This document shows positions 17,307 through 26,980 of a stretch of DNA of 37,919 bases, piece after piece. Both the position numbers and the translations under genes were made by a program. Each line of letters begins with the position of its first letter. Positions within the stretch are counted from its first letter, which is position 1. This stretch comes from Clostridiales bacterium (GTDB lineage Bacteria; Bacillota; Clostridia; Lachnospirales; Lachnospiraceae). The notes beneath the pieces were generated by a model. That model had not been told where the DNA came from. It searched no databases and saw nothing but the letters and a program-made list of their open reading frames with translations. The stretch is from NCBI GenBank assembly GCA_029012085.1, contig JAQXLK010000320.1, positions 1-37,919 of the forward strand, given 5' to 3'.

Positions 17307-18860
17307 ATGATGGGAAGAAACATAACAATAAAAACAGAGGAAATTCTCTATCTCCTGTTTTTTGGACTTTTATTTTGGGCAAAAGGAATTGGACTTTATG
17401 ATGGACAACCATTGTTTAAAGTGTTTCTGATTGCAGCAGTGCTTTGCCTTGTGGGTAAGCTGTGTATAGGAGTTTATACAGTTCAGGAATCAATTATAAT
17501 GGCAGGAATTCTCTTGATGGGAGGGGTATGTTATCTTACGTCAGGAGACAAGGGATTGCTTTTATACTGTTTTATGATTGTAGGAATGAAAAATGTGGAC
17601 ATTAAGCGATGCAGTAAAGTTGCACTTATCGTTTGGAGTATTGCATTTGTCGGTTTGTGGCTTGTTTCTCTAACGCATATGTCTGATACCATGTACCGGG
17701 TAGCAAACAAGTTGGGAATGGAGCATATTTTCAGGTGGAGTATGGGATATGCACATCCCAATGTCCTTCATATTACTTATTTGCTTTTTGCTGTGCTTAT
17801 TTTGATAATAGCAGGGAATAGAATTAGCTGGAAGCATTATATTGGATTGACGATTGGTAATTTACTGGTATTTTTGTATTCTGTCAGTTATACCGGTGTG
17901 ATGATTGTATTTATGCTGATAGCCGGGAGAGTTTATCTCCAGTTGCGCACAAAAGGCGGGAAGAGACTAAATATTCTTGAAAGAGGACTATTGGCTTCTG
18001 TATTTCCGGTATGCCTGTTCATTTCACTTGCAGCACCAATATTTTTAGAGGGGAAGGCATTTGAAATACTGGATAAATTATTAAATACACGTCTTACATT
18101 GGCAAGATATTATTTGAGACCTGAATATTTAAGCTGGTTTGGAAGAAGGCTGTCAGAAATCACAACGACACATTTGACAATGGATAATTCGTATGTATAT
18201 GCGTTAATTATTTATGGGGTACTTCCTTTTGTTTTGATAAGTATTGCCTGTGTTATTATGATTCTGAAACTTTTAAAGAAAGAATGCAATGTAGAAGTGT
18301 TATGTGTAAGTGTGCTGTTTGTGGCGGGATTAACAGAACCTTTTTTGTTTAATACTTCTTTTAAAAATATAAGTTTTCTGCTTATGGGAAGTCTGTTGTT
18401 TGAAGCCATGGAGCAGAAGCAGGGCAAGACGGTAAGTTTATCTCCAAAAATGAACAAAGAATATTGTTTTTTGGTGGATAGGCAGTTACAGAAGTGGTAT
18501 GATGGAAAAAGGCACATAGATGCCCACAAAATACCAATCATTGTAGGAGCAATTATCGGAGCAGTTGTTGCAGTAATTATTTATCAGGGAATAGTCCCTA
18601 AGCCTGAAGGATATGTAGTAAGACGTTCCAATTGCGAAGGAATTTCAGAGGAAATTATTTTGTTCGGGGAGCATGATTCTGATTATGCCGGATTTTATTA
18701 TATGGATGACTTTGAACAAGGGGATGAAATTGAGTATTTCACAGGCGATATTGTACTGATGGAGAATATAAGGGGAAGTGTAATGAGCCTTCTGATAGGG
18801 GGAATAATCGGAGGCGTTTTTGTGGTTATAGGGTTGTATTTAAGAAGAAACGTATCATAG
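17307..18860 (+). CDS. Wzy-like polymerase with C-terminal extension (second of two)
   Basis: Predicted 517 aa membrane protein. Residues 1 to about 375 have about ten hydrophobic segments and resemble the polymerase at 9811, sharing the MGYAHPNVLH/MGHPNALQ element and the following KHYIGL helix pattern. After a hydrophilic linker a further helix (about 407-430) and a last helix (about 490-511, rich in GG) enclose about 60 residues that may face outward. That tail is absent from the first polymerase. ATG at 17307 touches AAGGA at 17302-17306, so ATG 17310 is an equally good start. Polymerase or ligase function is inferred from topology. Confidence 0.72.
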   Translation: MMGRNITIKTEEILYLLFFGLLFWAKGIGLYDGQPLFKVFLIAAVLCLVGKLCIGVYTVQESIIMAGILLMGGVCYLTSGDKGLLLYCFMIVGMKNVDIKRCSKVALIVWSIAFVGLWLVSLTHMSDTMYRVANKLGMEHIFRWSMGYAHPNVLHITYLLFAVLILIIAGNRISWKHYIGLTIGNLLVFLYSVSYTGVMIVFMLIAGRVYLQLRTKGGKRLNILERGLLASVFPVCLFISLAAPIFLEGKAFEILDKLLNTRLTLARYYLRPEYLSWFGRRLSEITTTHLTMDNSYVYALIIYGVLPFVLISIACVIMILKLLKKECNVEVLCVSVLFVAGLTEPFLFNTSFKNISFLLMGSLLFEAMEQKQGKTVSLSPKMNKEYCFLVDRQLQKWYDGKRHIDAHKIPIIVGAIIGAVVAVIIYQGIVPKPEGYVVRRSNCEGISEEIILFGEHDSDYAGFYYMDDFEQGDEIEYFTGDIVLMENIRGSVMSLLIGGIIGGVFVVIGLYLRRNVS

Positions 18861-18870
18861 AGGACAGGAT

Positions 18871-21567
18871 ATGCAGAAAAGAAAGAGAACGAATGGAAAA
18901 TATTATTTAGTATATTCGGTTACCTTTGCTTTACTGGCGGGAATCATTTACTCTGTTTTTTGGAGAAATGGTAAGTCATTTGTTTATTCACAGTACGGAG
19001 ATGGGCATGTGTATTTCAACTCCCTTGTTTATTATGGGAGGTGGCTGCGTGAGATTGTACAGACTCTTGTTTGTGAACACCGTTTTGTAATTCCCATGTG
19101 GGATATGAATATCGGTTATGGTTCTGACATTATTATAAGCTTTAATTGGACGACTTTGGGTGATCCCTTAAATCTTTTGGCTGTCTTTTTCCCGGCTGAT
19201 AGAACTGAATTTTTATATGGATTTCTTGCGATACTTAGAATTTATTTGGCAGGATTAACGTTTTCCGCATTTGGGTTATACCAAAAGAATGAAAAACTGC
19301 CGGTATTATGTGGAAGTATTTTATATGCGTTTTGTGGATTCGCATTGTTTGCAGGAGTCAGAGATGTATTTTTTATAATCCCAATGGTCTATTTCCCTTT
19401 GTTGCTTATGGGTGTGGACGAAATATTTTTAGGGAAAAAACCATATCTTTTCATTTCCATGACTGCGCTTGCAGGTATTGCTAATTTTTATTTTTTTTAT
19501 ACGTTAGTAATTTGGGTTTTTATTTATGCGGTTTATAGATACTTTATGCTGTTTGGGAAAAAAGGTCTGAAACTCACTCAAATTGGAGGCTGGCTAATAA
19601 AATGCATAAGTTATTTTGTGTTGGGCGTAGCAATGGCAGCAGGATTGTTAATCCCTATTATTATGCAGCTTCTAGGCTCAGAACGATTTGCAAATCAGCA
19701 TTATATTCCGGTATTATATTCTTTTGAATATTACTGGAAGCTGTTGGTACGATTCACGACTACTGAATCTATGGAATCGTGGTCTCATTTAGGATTTGCA
19801 CCTATTTGCTTTACAGCGGTGTTGGTATTATTTTTGAAAAAAGATAAAAAATGGTTCCCCTATAAGACGGCATTTATTATGTGTACTCTTTTCTTAATGC
19901 TGCCAGTTGTAGGTTCCCTGATGAATGCTGGGTCTTACGTAGTGAACCGTTGGGTATGGGCATTCTCCATGTTGGTAGCCTATATCTTTGTAAAAATATG
20001 GCCGGAGTTATTTACTTTAGGTAAAAGAGAAAAGCTACTGTTGATAATACTGGATGTTGCATATGTTGCAATATGTTTATCAAGAACAGAATATCGTACC
20101 ACCCAGCTTACTATTATGATGATAATTTTGCTGATTGGTGTTTTGGCATTGTTGTCAGGAGACTATTTGGAGAAAAAAAAAGCTATATGGAAGTACTTGG
20201 TCGTGGGATGTGTATTCTTAGGAGTTCTGGCAAACGGCATCCTACGCTATGCATGGTTTGGAAGTAATTATGTTGTGGGGTTCGTAGATAGAGGTCAGGC
20301 ATGGAAGCTGGTTCATGATAATCTTCCCAGCAGGGCAATTGAAGAAATGCCGGACAGTGCAGTAGTAAGATATGATTCTATAGGTGGTTTGGAGCCTATG
20401 TATAATACAGCAATGAATCATGACCTAAATAGCACTAATTTTTATTTTAGTCTGGCAGATGGTGGAGTTGCCAGATATTTTGACGCATTGAATGTTAATG
20501 TGGAACTGGAGCAGCGCTATAAAGGTTTGGACGAAAGAACCATTTTGGAGCGTCTGGCCGGTGTAAAATATTGCATTGCTGATGATACTTCAGCCATTTT
20601 TGTACCCTATGGTTATGATAAAAAGTCTGTAGTAACAGATGAATATACGGTTTATGAAAATGAAAACGCACTTCCAATTGGATTTACTTATGATGCATAT
20701 ATGAGTAGTGAAGAATATGAAGTACTTCCTTCAGTTAAGAAACAGCAGGCATTACTTCAATGTGGGGTACTTAGTCAAAAAGAAGATTCCGAAAAAATTA
20801 ATCGGTTGAACGAAATTACTCCCACTTATACGGAACAAAAGCTCGATTTTAATCTGGAAGCAGAAACTGGAATCGAAGTATTGGAGGATAGAATTGTAGT
20901 ATCAAACCGAGATGCAGTTGTCAAGGTAAGGAGCGATAGTCCGGAAAATAGCGAAATCTATCTGGTATGGGAGGATATCATTTTTGAGGGGATAGAGAAT
21001 GGGGCTCAGGAAGTCGGATCAATTGTTTATACCAGACAGGGGGCATCCAAAGCACAGATTTTATACTCTCCCGGTCATCCATATAATCATGGGAAAGATG
21101 ACTATATAATCAATGTGGGTTATACTGATAAGGCAGAGAATATGGAAATAACCCTGCAATTTACAGAACCCGGAACATATTACATGAAAGAGTTCTCTGT
21201 TGTTGCACAGCCTATGGACCAGATTGAAGCACAGACGGCTGCTTTGGCAGAGGATACACTTGAAAATATTATGGTTGGCACAAATGAAATCAGAGGGACA
21301 CTCTCTCTTGACAGGACGAAGCTGTTATGTATTTCAGTCCCTTATAGCAGAGGATGGAAAGCATATGTGGATGGTGTAGAAACAGAAGTGCATTGCGTAA
21401 ATGGAATTTATAATGGAGTGATTGTATCTCCCGGTGAGCATGAGATGAAAATGATTTATCAAACACCGGGGATAAAAGCAGGATTGTTCTTGTGTTTTGT
21501 AGGAATTGTCGGATTATTTATCATAATGATATATTTTAGAAACAAGGATAAGCAAAACGGACAATAA
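18871..21567 (+). CDS. YfhO family membrane protein
   Basis: Predicted 898 aa protein matching the YfhO layout: about 12-13 hydrophobic segments up to roughly residue 470, then a large outside domain of about 390 residues and one final helix before a basic tail (FRNKDKQNG). Family-like elements are SQYGDGHVYF in the first outer loop, WDMNIGYGSDI, NWTTLGDPLN and, near the end, VPYSRGWKAYVDG with GEHEMKMIY. YfhO-type proteins are GT-C-like and in Gram-positives are linked to glycosylation of lipoteichoic acid or other cell-surface polymers. A run of nine A bases at 20173-20181 lies within the frame. Placement suggests side-chain addition to this polymer. Confidence 0.88.
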   Translation: MQKRKRTNGKYYLVYSVTFALLAGIIYSVFWRNGKSFVYSQYGDGHVYFNSLVYYGRWLREIVQTLVCEHRFVIPMWDMNIGYGSDIIISFNWTTLGDPLNLLAVFFPADRTEFLYGFLAILRIYLAGLTFSAFGLYQKNEKLPVLCGSILYAFCGFALFAGVRDVFFIIPMVYFPLLLMGVDEIFLGKKPYLFISMTALAGIANFYFFYTLVIWVFIYAVYRYFMLFGKKGLKLTQIGGWLIKCISYFVLGVAMAAGLLIPIIMQLLGSERFANQHYIPVLYSFEYYWKLLVRFTTTESMESWSHLGFAPICFTAVLVLFLKKDKKWFPYKTAFIMCTLFLMLPVVGSLMNAGSYVVNRWVWAFSMLVAYIFVKIWPELFTLGKREKLLLIILDVAYVAICLSRTEYRTTQLTIMMIILLIGVLALLSGDYLEKKKAIWKYLVVGCVFLGVLANGILRYAWFGSNYVVGFVDRGQAWKLVHDNLPSRAIEEMPDSAVVRYDSIGGLEPMYNTAMNHDLNSTNFYFSLADGGVARYFDALNVNVELEQRYKGLDERTILERLAGVKYCIADDTSAIFVPYGYDKKSVVTDEYTVYENENALPIGFTYDAYMSSEEYEVLPSVKKQQALLQCGVLSQKEDSEKINRLNEITPTYTEQKLDFNLEAETGIEVLEDRIVVSNRDAVVKVRSDSPENSEIYLVWEDIIFEGIENGAQEVGSIVYTRQGASKAQILYSPGHPYNHGKDDYIINVGYTDKAENMEITLQFTEPGTYYMKEFSVVAQPMDQIEAQTAALAEDTLENIMVGTNEIRGTLSLDRTKLLCISVPYSRGWKAYVDGVETEVHCVNGIYNGVIVSPGEHEMKMIYQTPGIKAGLFLCFVGIVGLFIIMIYFRNKDKQNGQ

Positions 21568-21594
21568 TGAGTGATAACAGAGGAAGGATTTACT

Positions 21595-22728
21595 ATGAAG
21601 GTAATGTATATAGCACCCCGCTTTCACACTAACCAAAGCGCTGTGGTCAAGGGGTGGATTGAAAGAGGAGATGAGGTGCTGTTTATCAGCTATTACGCAG
21701 CTGTTATAGAAGATTACTCATGTATTCATCCACTGGTTCTGGGCTTTTCTCCTGTTTATAAATTGATTGATAAAGTTTATGTAGATGTGATTCATAGAAA
21801 TGATTTATCTGCACTTACATTTAAAATTAAACATGGATTCCCACCAATCCTAAGGTTGAGAAAAGTAATACAGAGTTGGAAACCGGATGTAATTATTATG
21901 CGGGACAGAACCCTGTATACAATTGCAGCGTATCTTCTGGGAAAAAGAAGTAAATGTATTTTATATAATCAAAATCCACTGTGGGACGATGCCCCGAAGA
22001 AGGATTGGGCACATAGAATTGTACAAAGACTTACACCTGAATATCGAATGACTCCTGTGATGGGAAGGAAGTCTTCCGATAAGATAGTGGCAGAACACTC
22101 ATATTACATTCCGCTGATTGTAGAACCGCAATGTTCACCGGAAAATAAGAATTATTTCAAAGATAGGAAAATTCAAATACTCTGTATCGGTAAATTTGAA
22201 CCTAGAAAGAATCATAAAATGTTGATGGAAGCAGTGGCAAAGGTTATGCAGGAAACAGGAGAAGAAATTCATCTAACGATTATAGGTGAAGCAACCAACC
22301 GCCATCAAAAACAGTTCTTTGAAGAGGTGAAGAACTTTGTAGATGAAAATCATTATGAAAGTTTTGTGACATTGCTTACCAATATTCCACGTGACTTAAC
22401 CAATCATTATTATTTGGAAACAGATATATTTGTGATTCCAAGCACAAGGGAGATGGCATCGGTTTCACAGCTGGAAGCAATGAGCTTTTCTATTCCGGTC
22501 ATCTGCAGTGATACAAATGGAACCTCCTGCTATGTGGAAGAAGGAAAAACAGGGTATCTTTTTACGGACTGCAATATGGAAGATTTAAAAAGAAAAATCA
22601 AAGAAATGGTATCTGACAGAAAGAATATCGTGCAGATGGGTATGAATGCATACCAGTCTGTTCTGGAAAATTATACCTTTAAAAATTATTATAAGGGTAT
22701 TCAGCAGATGCTTAATGATATGGAATAA
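21595..22728 (+). CDS. Glycosyltransferase family 4
   Basis: Predicted 377 aa GT-B transferase. ATG 21595 is chosen over GTG 21571 because GAGGAAGGA at 21580-21588 sits six bases upstream. The protein begins MKVMYIAPRFHTNQSAVVKG. The donor domain shows CIGKFEPRKNHKMLMEAV, LTIIGEATNRHQK and STREMASVSQLEAMSFSIP with E-x7-E, then GTSCYVEEGKTGYLF. Its 3' end is 19 bases from the acetyltransferase start. The acceptor and donor are unknown. Confidence 0.91.
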   Translation: MKVMYIAPRFHTNQSAVVKGWIERGDEVLFISYYAAVIEDYSCIHPLVLGFSPVYKLIDKVYVDVIHRNDLSALTFKIKHGFPPILRLRKVIQSWKPDVIIMRDRTLYTIAAYLLGKRSKCILYNQNPLWDDAPKKDWAHRIVQRLTPEYRMTPVMGRKSSDKIVAEHSYYIPLIVEPQCSPENKNYFKDRKIQILCIGKFEPRKNHKMLMEAVAKVMQETGEEIHLTIIGEATNRHQKQFFEEVKNFVDENHYESFVTLLTNIPRDLTNHYYLETDIFVIPSTREMASVSQLEAMSFSIPVICSDTNGTSCYVEEGKTGYLFTDCNMEDLKRKIKEMVSDRKNIVQMGMNAYQSVLENYTFKNYYKGIQQMLNDME

Positions 22729-22747
22729 TATAAAAGGTGCACAAATT

Positions 22748-23326
22748 ATGAAAGAAAAAATATTACTATGGATACTTTTCATTTTTTTGCTTCCGGCAGA
22801 CTTATTATATCTGATTGCAGAGAATAAATCTGTTATTCAGAAAGACCTTGAAAAGTATCTTGGGGGAACTCCATATAGAAAAGTATCACTTGCGGCACTG
22901 AATTATACTTTGCTTTACGCGAAATCTTTTAGAAATATATTTTATTATCGAACTCAAAAGTCAATTTTTCTAAGAAATATCAGTCGATTGTTTATCAAAC
23001 CGTTAGAGACAATTGAGATTGAGGGAGAAATAGGAGAAGGGTTTAGTATATCTCATAATTATGCAGTTATTCACCCTGAGAGGGCAGGGAGAAATCTGTC
23101 AGTGGGACATGGTGTTACAATAGGAAAAGGGAACAAAACTGTAAATGGGCGAGCTTATCCAATCATTGGAGATAATGTGGCAATTAGTACGAATGCAGTT
23201 GTATTTGGATGTATTACGATAGGAAATGATGTTCGGATTGGTGCCGGTGCAATTGTAAATAAAGATGTGCCGGATCACTGTACTGTAGTTGGAAATCCTT
23301 TCAGAATTATTAAAAGAAATGAATAG
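22748..23326 (+). CDS. Hexapeptide-repeat acyltransferase (serine acetyltransferase-like)
   Basis: Predicted 192 aa protein. ATG 22748 is chosen because AAAGGTG at 22733-22739 precedes it by eight bases; the frame stays open further upstream inside the GT4 gene but without an RBS. A hydrophobic N-terminus (WILFIFLLPADLLYLI) is followed by a left-handed beta helix from about residue 85: GEIGEGFSISH, HPERAGRNLSVGHGVTIGKG, IIGDNVAISTNAVVFG, ITIGNDVRIGAGAIVNKDVP and VVGNPFRII. The fold and C-terminus are those of CysE-like O-acetyltransferases using acetyl-CoA. In this context it probably O-acetylates a sugar of the polymer rather than serine. Confidence 0.9.
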   Translation: MKEKILLWILFIFLLPADLLYLIAENKSVIQKDLEKYLGGTPYRKVSLAALNYTLLYAKSFRNIFYYRTQKSIFLRNISRLFIKPLETIEIEGEIGEGFSISHNYAVIHPERAGRNLSVGHGVTIGKGNKTVNGRAYPIIGDNVAISTNAVVFGCITIGNDVRIGAGAIVNKDVPDHCTVVGNPFRIIKRNE

Positions 23327-23344
23327 ATGAAAAGGAGCTTACGA

Positions 23345-24214
23345 TTGAAAGAAAAAGTTAAGGAAATGTTTGCATCATTCGTCTATGCACTATATAAGCA
23401 TGGATTTTTTAAAAATCAAATACACGTTCATTCAATAGACGAAACTATTAACGCCTTAATTGACACAGATAATAGTCTGGTCAGATTTGGAGATGGAGAA
23501 ATTACATTAATTTCCGGAATCGCAAGCGTAACGCAGCAGGGAGATGAAGAACTGGCAAAGCGTCTGCGCCAAGTGCTTACCAGTAATGAGGATAAGTTAT
23601 TAATAGCGATTGTAGATGGATTTAGTGGGATGGAATATATGCATAAAGACAGCCAGAATTTCTGGAAAAAGCATTTTCTTAAGTTTCAGAAAGATTATCG
23701 GAAATATTGCAGCCCAGAGCGAATTTATTATAATGCATTTGTATCAAGGTGCTATTATTTCATGCAAGATCACAGTAAATGTGCGGAGTGGTTTGAAAAG
23801 ATTAAGCGTATATGGAAAAATAAAAAAGTTGTAATTGTGGAAGGAGAACAGACGCATAATGGCGTTGAAAATAATCTTTTTGAAGGTACGGCAGAAATTA
23901 GAAGAATTTTGTGTCCATCTGAAAATGCTTATGAAGTATATGGACAAATCATGGAGGCGTGTTGCCGTTTCGGAAAAGAGAATTTATTTCTATTGTCTGT
24001 CGGGGCGACTGCTAAGCCTTTGGCATATGACTTGTTCAGGAAAGGATATCGGGTAATTGATATTGGGAATCTTGATTTGGAGTATGAGTGGTATCTGGAG
24101 AAGGTACAGACCAAGAAACCTTTAAAGAAACATAAAATTATCGGCATTGAAGAAAACAGACAAGCCGGATATGCAGAATACCTGCAGCAGGTTTTCTGTA
24201 TAATCAAAAAATAA
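23345..24214 (+). CDS. GT-D glycosyltransferase (GT101, DUF1792; SP_1767-like)
   Basis: Predicted 289 aa enzyme of the DUF1792/GT-D fold, first described for the dGT1 glucosyltransferase that modifies the streptococcal adhesin Fap1. Recognisable elements are LVRFGDGEI (Phe48-Gly-Asp50-Gly-Glu52), VVIVEGEQTHNGVENNLFE, LLSVGATAKPLAYDL and the C-terminal DIGNLDLEYEWYL. TTG 23345 is preferred because AAAGGAG at 23331-23337 is seven bases upstream; ATG 23327, directly after the previous stop, adds six residues but lacks a visible RBS. The position among GT4 and export genes suggests it adds hexose to the lipid-linked glycan rather than to protein. Confidence 0.88.
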   Translation: MKEKVKEMFASFVYALYKHGFFKNQIHVHSIDETINALIDTDNSLVRFGDGEITLISGIASVTQQGDEELAKRLRQVLTSNEDKLLIAIVDGFSGMEYMHKDSQNFWKKHFLKFQKDYRKYCSPERIYYNAFVSRCYYFMQDHSKCAEWFEKIKRIWKNKKVVIVEGEQTHNGVENNLFEGTAEIRRILCPSENAYEVYGQIMEACCRFGKENLFLLSVGATAKPLAYDLFRKGYRVIDIGNLDLEYEWYLEKVQTKKPLKKHKIIGIEENRQAGYAEYLQQVFCIIKK

Positions 24215-24240
24215 ATGTGTACTGTGAGAGCGAGGAGAAA

Positions 24241-25986
24241 ATGAAAGAAAAATTCACTTATATATTGACTAAACAAGATAAAAGAACAGTATTTCTTTTG
24301 CTAGTAATGACAGTTATTGGAAGTATACTGGAATTACTCGGAGTATCTATATTTCTTCCTTTTGTCAATATTATTATGTATCCGAATTATGCAACTGATA
24401 ACCCGATTTTAGGATGGTTTTATGCAAAGGGAGGTTTTACTACTGTAAAGGGGTTTGAGGTTTTTTTATGCGTGATAATCATTGCTATTTATATTATTAA
24501 AAATCTGTATTTGATTTGGCAAAAAAATGTAACTTATAGATTTTCGTTTCATATTCAAAAAACGTTGGCAACAAGGCTTTTGAACTCTTATATGAGACAG
24601 CCCTATACTTTTCATCTGCGTAAAAATGTGGCAGAGCTACAAAGAGCATTGCAGGAGGATGTGGCAAATTTTTCCGGGTTTATGATGCAGGCAATGGAAC
24701 TAATTGCGGAGTTAGGTGTCTGTTCACTGATGGGAATCTATCTTTTGACGGTAAGCCCGACGATTACTATAGTAATTGTTGGTTTGCTGATTATTTGTGT
24801 AGTGGGATTTACAATTGGAACAAAGCAGTTATCTAAGGGGTTGGGAAAGGATTGTCAGACCTATAAGGCAAAGATTTATCAGTGGATCAATCAGTCTTTG
24901 GGAGGTATTAAAGAACTCAAAATTTTGTCAAGAGAAGATTATTTTTTAACCTCTTACAATGAATATTATGGGAAATATGCGAAGGCACTGCAGACATTAA
25001 GATTGATTAGTATGATTCCTAAATATATTGTGGAAGCTGTATGTATGACGGGGCTTGTTCTGGCAATTATCATTAAGATTTTATTTGGTGAGGCAGATAT
25101 GATTTATTTCATTCCACAGCTTACAGTATTCGCAACAGCTGCTTTTCGCTTGCTGCCATCAGTGGGAAGAATCAATGGATATCTGACACAGATGCTTTCC
25201 TTTATGCCGAGTATTGAACTTGTATATCATGATTTGAAGGAAGTTGAAATGGAGCAGGAGGAAGGTTCGTTGGAAGAAGAGGGGAAATTTGAACTCTTAG
25301 ATGAAATTCATGTTGACCATGTAACTTTTCGGTATCCGGATGGAGTGGAGGATATTGTTCATGATGTAGATTTCAAGATACCAAAGGGAAAGACAGTTGC
25401 TTTTATCGGTCCATCCGGAGCAGGAAAAACAACTATGGTGGACATCATATTAGGACTTTTGCTTCCGGTAGAAGGAAAGATATATGCAGATCAGATGGAT
25501 ATCCATCTGAATCCGAATAAGTGGCATAAGCAGATTGGGTATATTCCACAGACGATTTATCTGGCAGATGACTCGATTCGAGCCAATATTGCCTTTGGAA
25601 TTTTTGAAAATGAAATTGATGATGAGTCGGTAAACCGAGCAATAAAGCAGGCGCAGTTGGATGAATTTGTCAATACGCTCCCGGAGGGAATCAATACCTA
25701 TGTGGGAGACAGAGGTGTCCGATTGTCCGGGGGACAGAGGCAACGTATTGGAATTGCAAGGGCACTTTATCACAATCCGGAAATATTGGTGCTGGATGAA
25801 GCAACCTCTGCACTTGATACTGAAACAGAGACAGCAGTTATGGAATCAATTGACGGACTACATGGAATAAAAACAATGATTATCATTGCACACAGGCTGA
25901 CAACGATAAGAAATGCAGACTTTATCTATGAAGTGGCAGACGGGCATGTAATCAGAAAACAAAAGCAGGATATATTTGGAATATAG
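24241..25986 (+). CDS. ABC transporter, fused permease and ATPase (PglK/MsbA type)
   Basis: Predicted 581 aa half-transporter. Six hydrophobic segments occupy residues up to about 310, beginning with ELLGVSIFLPFVNII, a stretch resembling PglK-like flippases of lipid-linked oligosaccharides. The ATPase has Walker A GPSGAGKTT (about 390-398), signature LSGGQ (495-499), Walker B with Asp519-Glu520 (LVLDEAT) and the switch His in IAHRLTT. All catalytic residues are intact. ATG 24241 is preferred over GTG 24217; GAGGAG at 24232-24237 is close to it (three bases). It probably works as a homodimer and may flip a lipid-linked intermediate, giving the cluster a second flippase besides the MOP protein at 4765. 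Confidence 0.93.
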   Translation: MKEKFTYILTKQDKRTVFLLLVMTVIGSILELLGVSIFLPFVNIIMYPNYATDNPILGWFYAKGGFTTVKGFEVFLCVIIIAIYIIKNLYLIWQKNVTYRFSFHIQKTLATRLLNSYMRQPYTFHLRKNVAELQRALQEDVANFSGFMMQAMELIAELGVCSLMGIYLLTVSPTITIVIVGLLIICVVGFTIGTKQLSKGLGKDCQTYKAKIYQWINQSLGGIKELKILSREDYFLTSYNEYYGKYAKALQTLRLISMIPKYIVEAVCMTGLVLAIIIKILFGEADMIYFIPQLTVFATAAFRLLPSVGRINGYLTQMLSFMPSIELVYHDLKEVEMEQEEGSLEEEGKFELLDEIHVDHVTFRYPDGVEDIVHDVDFKIPKGKTVAFIGPSGAGKTTMVDIILGLLLPVEGKIYADQMDIHLNPNKWHKQIGYIPQTIYLADDSIRANIAFGIFENEIDDESVNRAIKQAQLDEFVNTLPEGINTYVGDRGVRLSGGQRQRIGIARALYHNPEILVLDEATSALDTETETAVMESIDGLHGIKTMIIIAHRLTTIRNADFIYEVADGHVIRKQKQDIFGI

Positions 25987-26017
25987 GTAATCCAATATAT
26001 AGTGAGGATAGGAAACA

Positions 26018-26980
26018 TTGGATAACAAGCTTAGCGTAATTATACCGGTTTATAATGTAGAAGAATATTTGGAACAATGTGTAGAGAGCGTATTGAAACA
26101 GAATTATTCATCATTTGAGGTTATTTTGGTAGATGATGGTTCCACGGATCAAAGTGGGAGCATTTGTGACCGATATGCTGCAGCAGATAATCGCATTAGA
26201 GTAATGCATCAGCCGAATCAGGGACATACAATCGCAAGACAAAATGGGTTTAAGGTATCGGATGGTAATTATGTTATTTTTATTGACAGTGATGACTGGA
26301 TCGATGACGGAATGTTTGAAGCTATGATGAATAAGGCTGTTGCTGAAGACGCAGATATTGTTCAATGTGGTTTCAGGGCAGTGAGAAATGAAATGAGTGT
26401 TGTTGCTGAGATACCGAATGAGGAAGGACTATATAGCAAAGAGCATCTACAGGAGAAAATTTATCCAACAATGATTTGGAATAAAAAGAAGCATTGCTTT
26501 GGTATTGCGCCTAATATGTGGAATAAGATTTTCAGGCGTACATTGATTGAAAAGTATATTTATCAAATCGATTCAAGGATAAGGAGTGGAGAAGATGGGC
26601 TTTTAACATATTCGTGCTTTTTGAATGCACAGCGCTTCTATAATCTGCATAGTTGCTTTTACAACTATAGAAGTAGGGAAAAATCTATGTGCAGAATCAC
26701 AGATGATAGGAGACTTGACGAAAATCATTTGTTGTTTCAATATTATCAGAAATGGTTTATGCTGGAAGAAGTCTTACATAAATCCATCGACTATTATGTG
26801 GTAAGTCAGACAATTATGGCTGTGAAAGAATTGATGAAAAAAAAGAGTATTTTTCAAATTAAAAAGGAACATCCTTATTTAAGACAAGACAGTATTGAAT
26901 GGCACAGCATTCAAAATTTGAAATTGCGTGATATTAAAGGAAAGAAAAATAAGTTAATATTATTGGGATTAAAATTATGA
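26018..26980 (+). CDS. Glycosyltransferase family 2
   Basis: Predicted 320 aa GT-A transferase with SVIIPVYNVEEYLEQC, VDDGSTDQSG and FIDSDDWIDDGM. RSGEDGLL lies in the acceptor region. The start is TTG 26018, supported by GAGGA at 26004-26008 (nine bases) and AGGAA at 26010-26014; no in-frame ATG precedes the conserved SVIIPVYN. The gene overlaps the following GT8 by four bases (ATGA). It follows the ABC transporter by 31 bases. Confidence 0.93.
   Translation: MDNKLSVIIPVYNVEEYLEQCVESVLKQNYSSFEVILVDDGSTDQSGSICDRYAAADNRIRVMHQPNQGHTIARQNGFKVSDGNYVIFIDSDDWIDDGMFEAMMNKAVAEDADIVQCGFRAVRNEMSVVAEIPNEEGLYSKEHLQEKIYPTMIWNKKKHCFGIAPNMWNKIFRRTLIEKYIYQIDSRIRSGEDGLLTYSCFLNAQRFYNLHSCFYNYRSREKSMCRITDDRRLDENHLLFQYYQKWFMLEEVLHKSIDYYVVSQTIMAVKELMKKKSIFQIKKEHPYLRQDSIEWHSIQNLKLRDIKGKKNKLILLGLKL

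Noticed and set aside
20173-20181. Nine-A run in the YfhO gene as a phase-variation site
   Set aside because: Runs of eight or nine A or T are common in this AT-rich sequence (also near 10325, 10375, 19490 and 33960); nothing marks this one as special.
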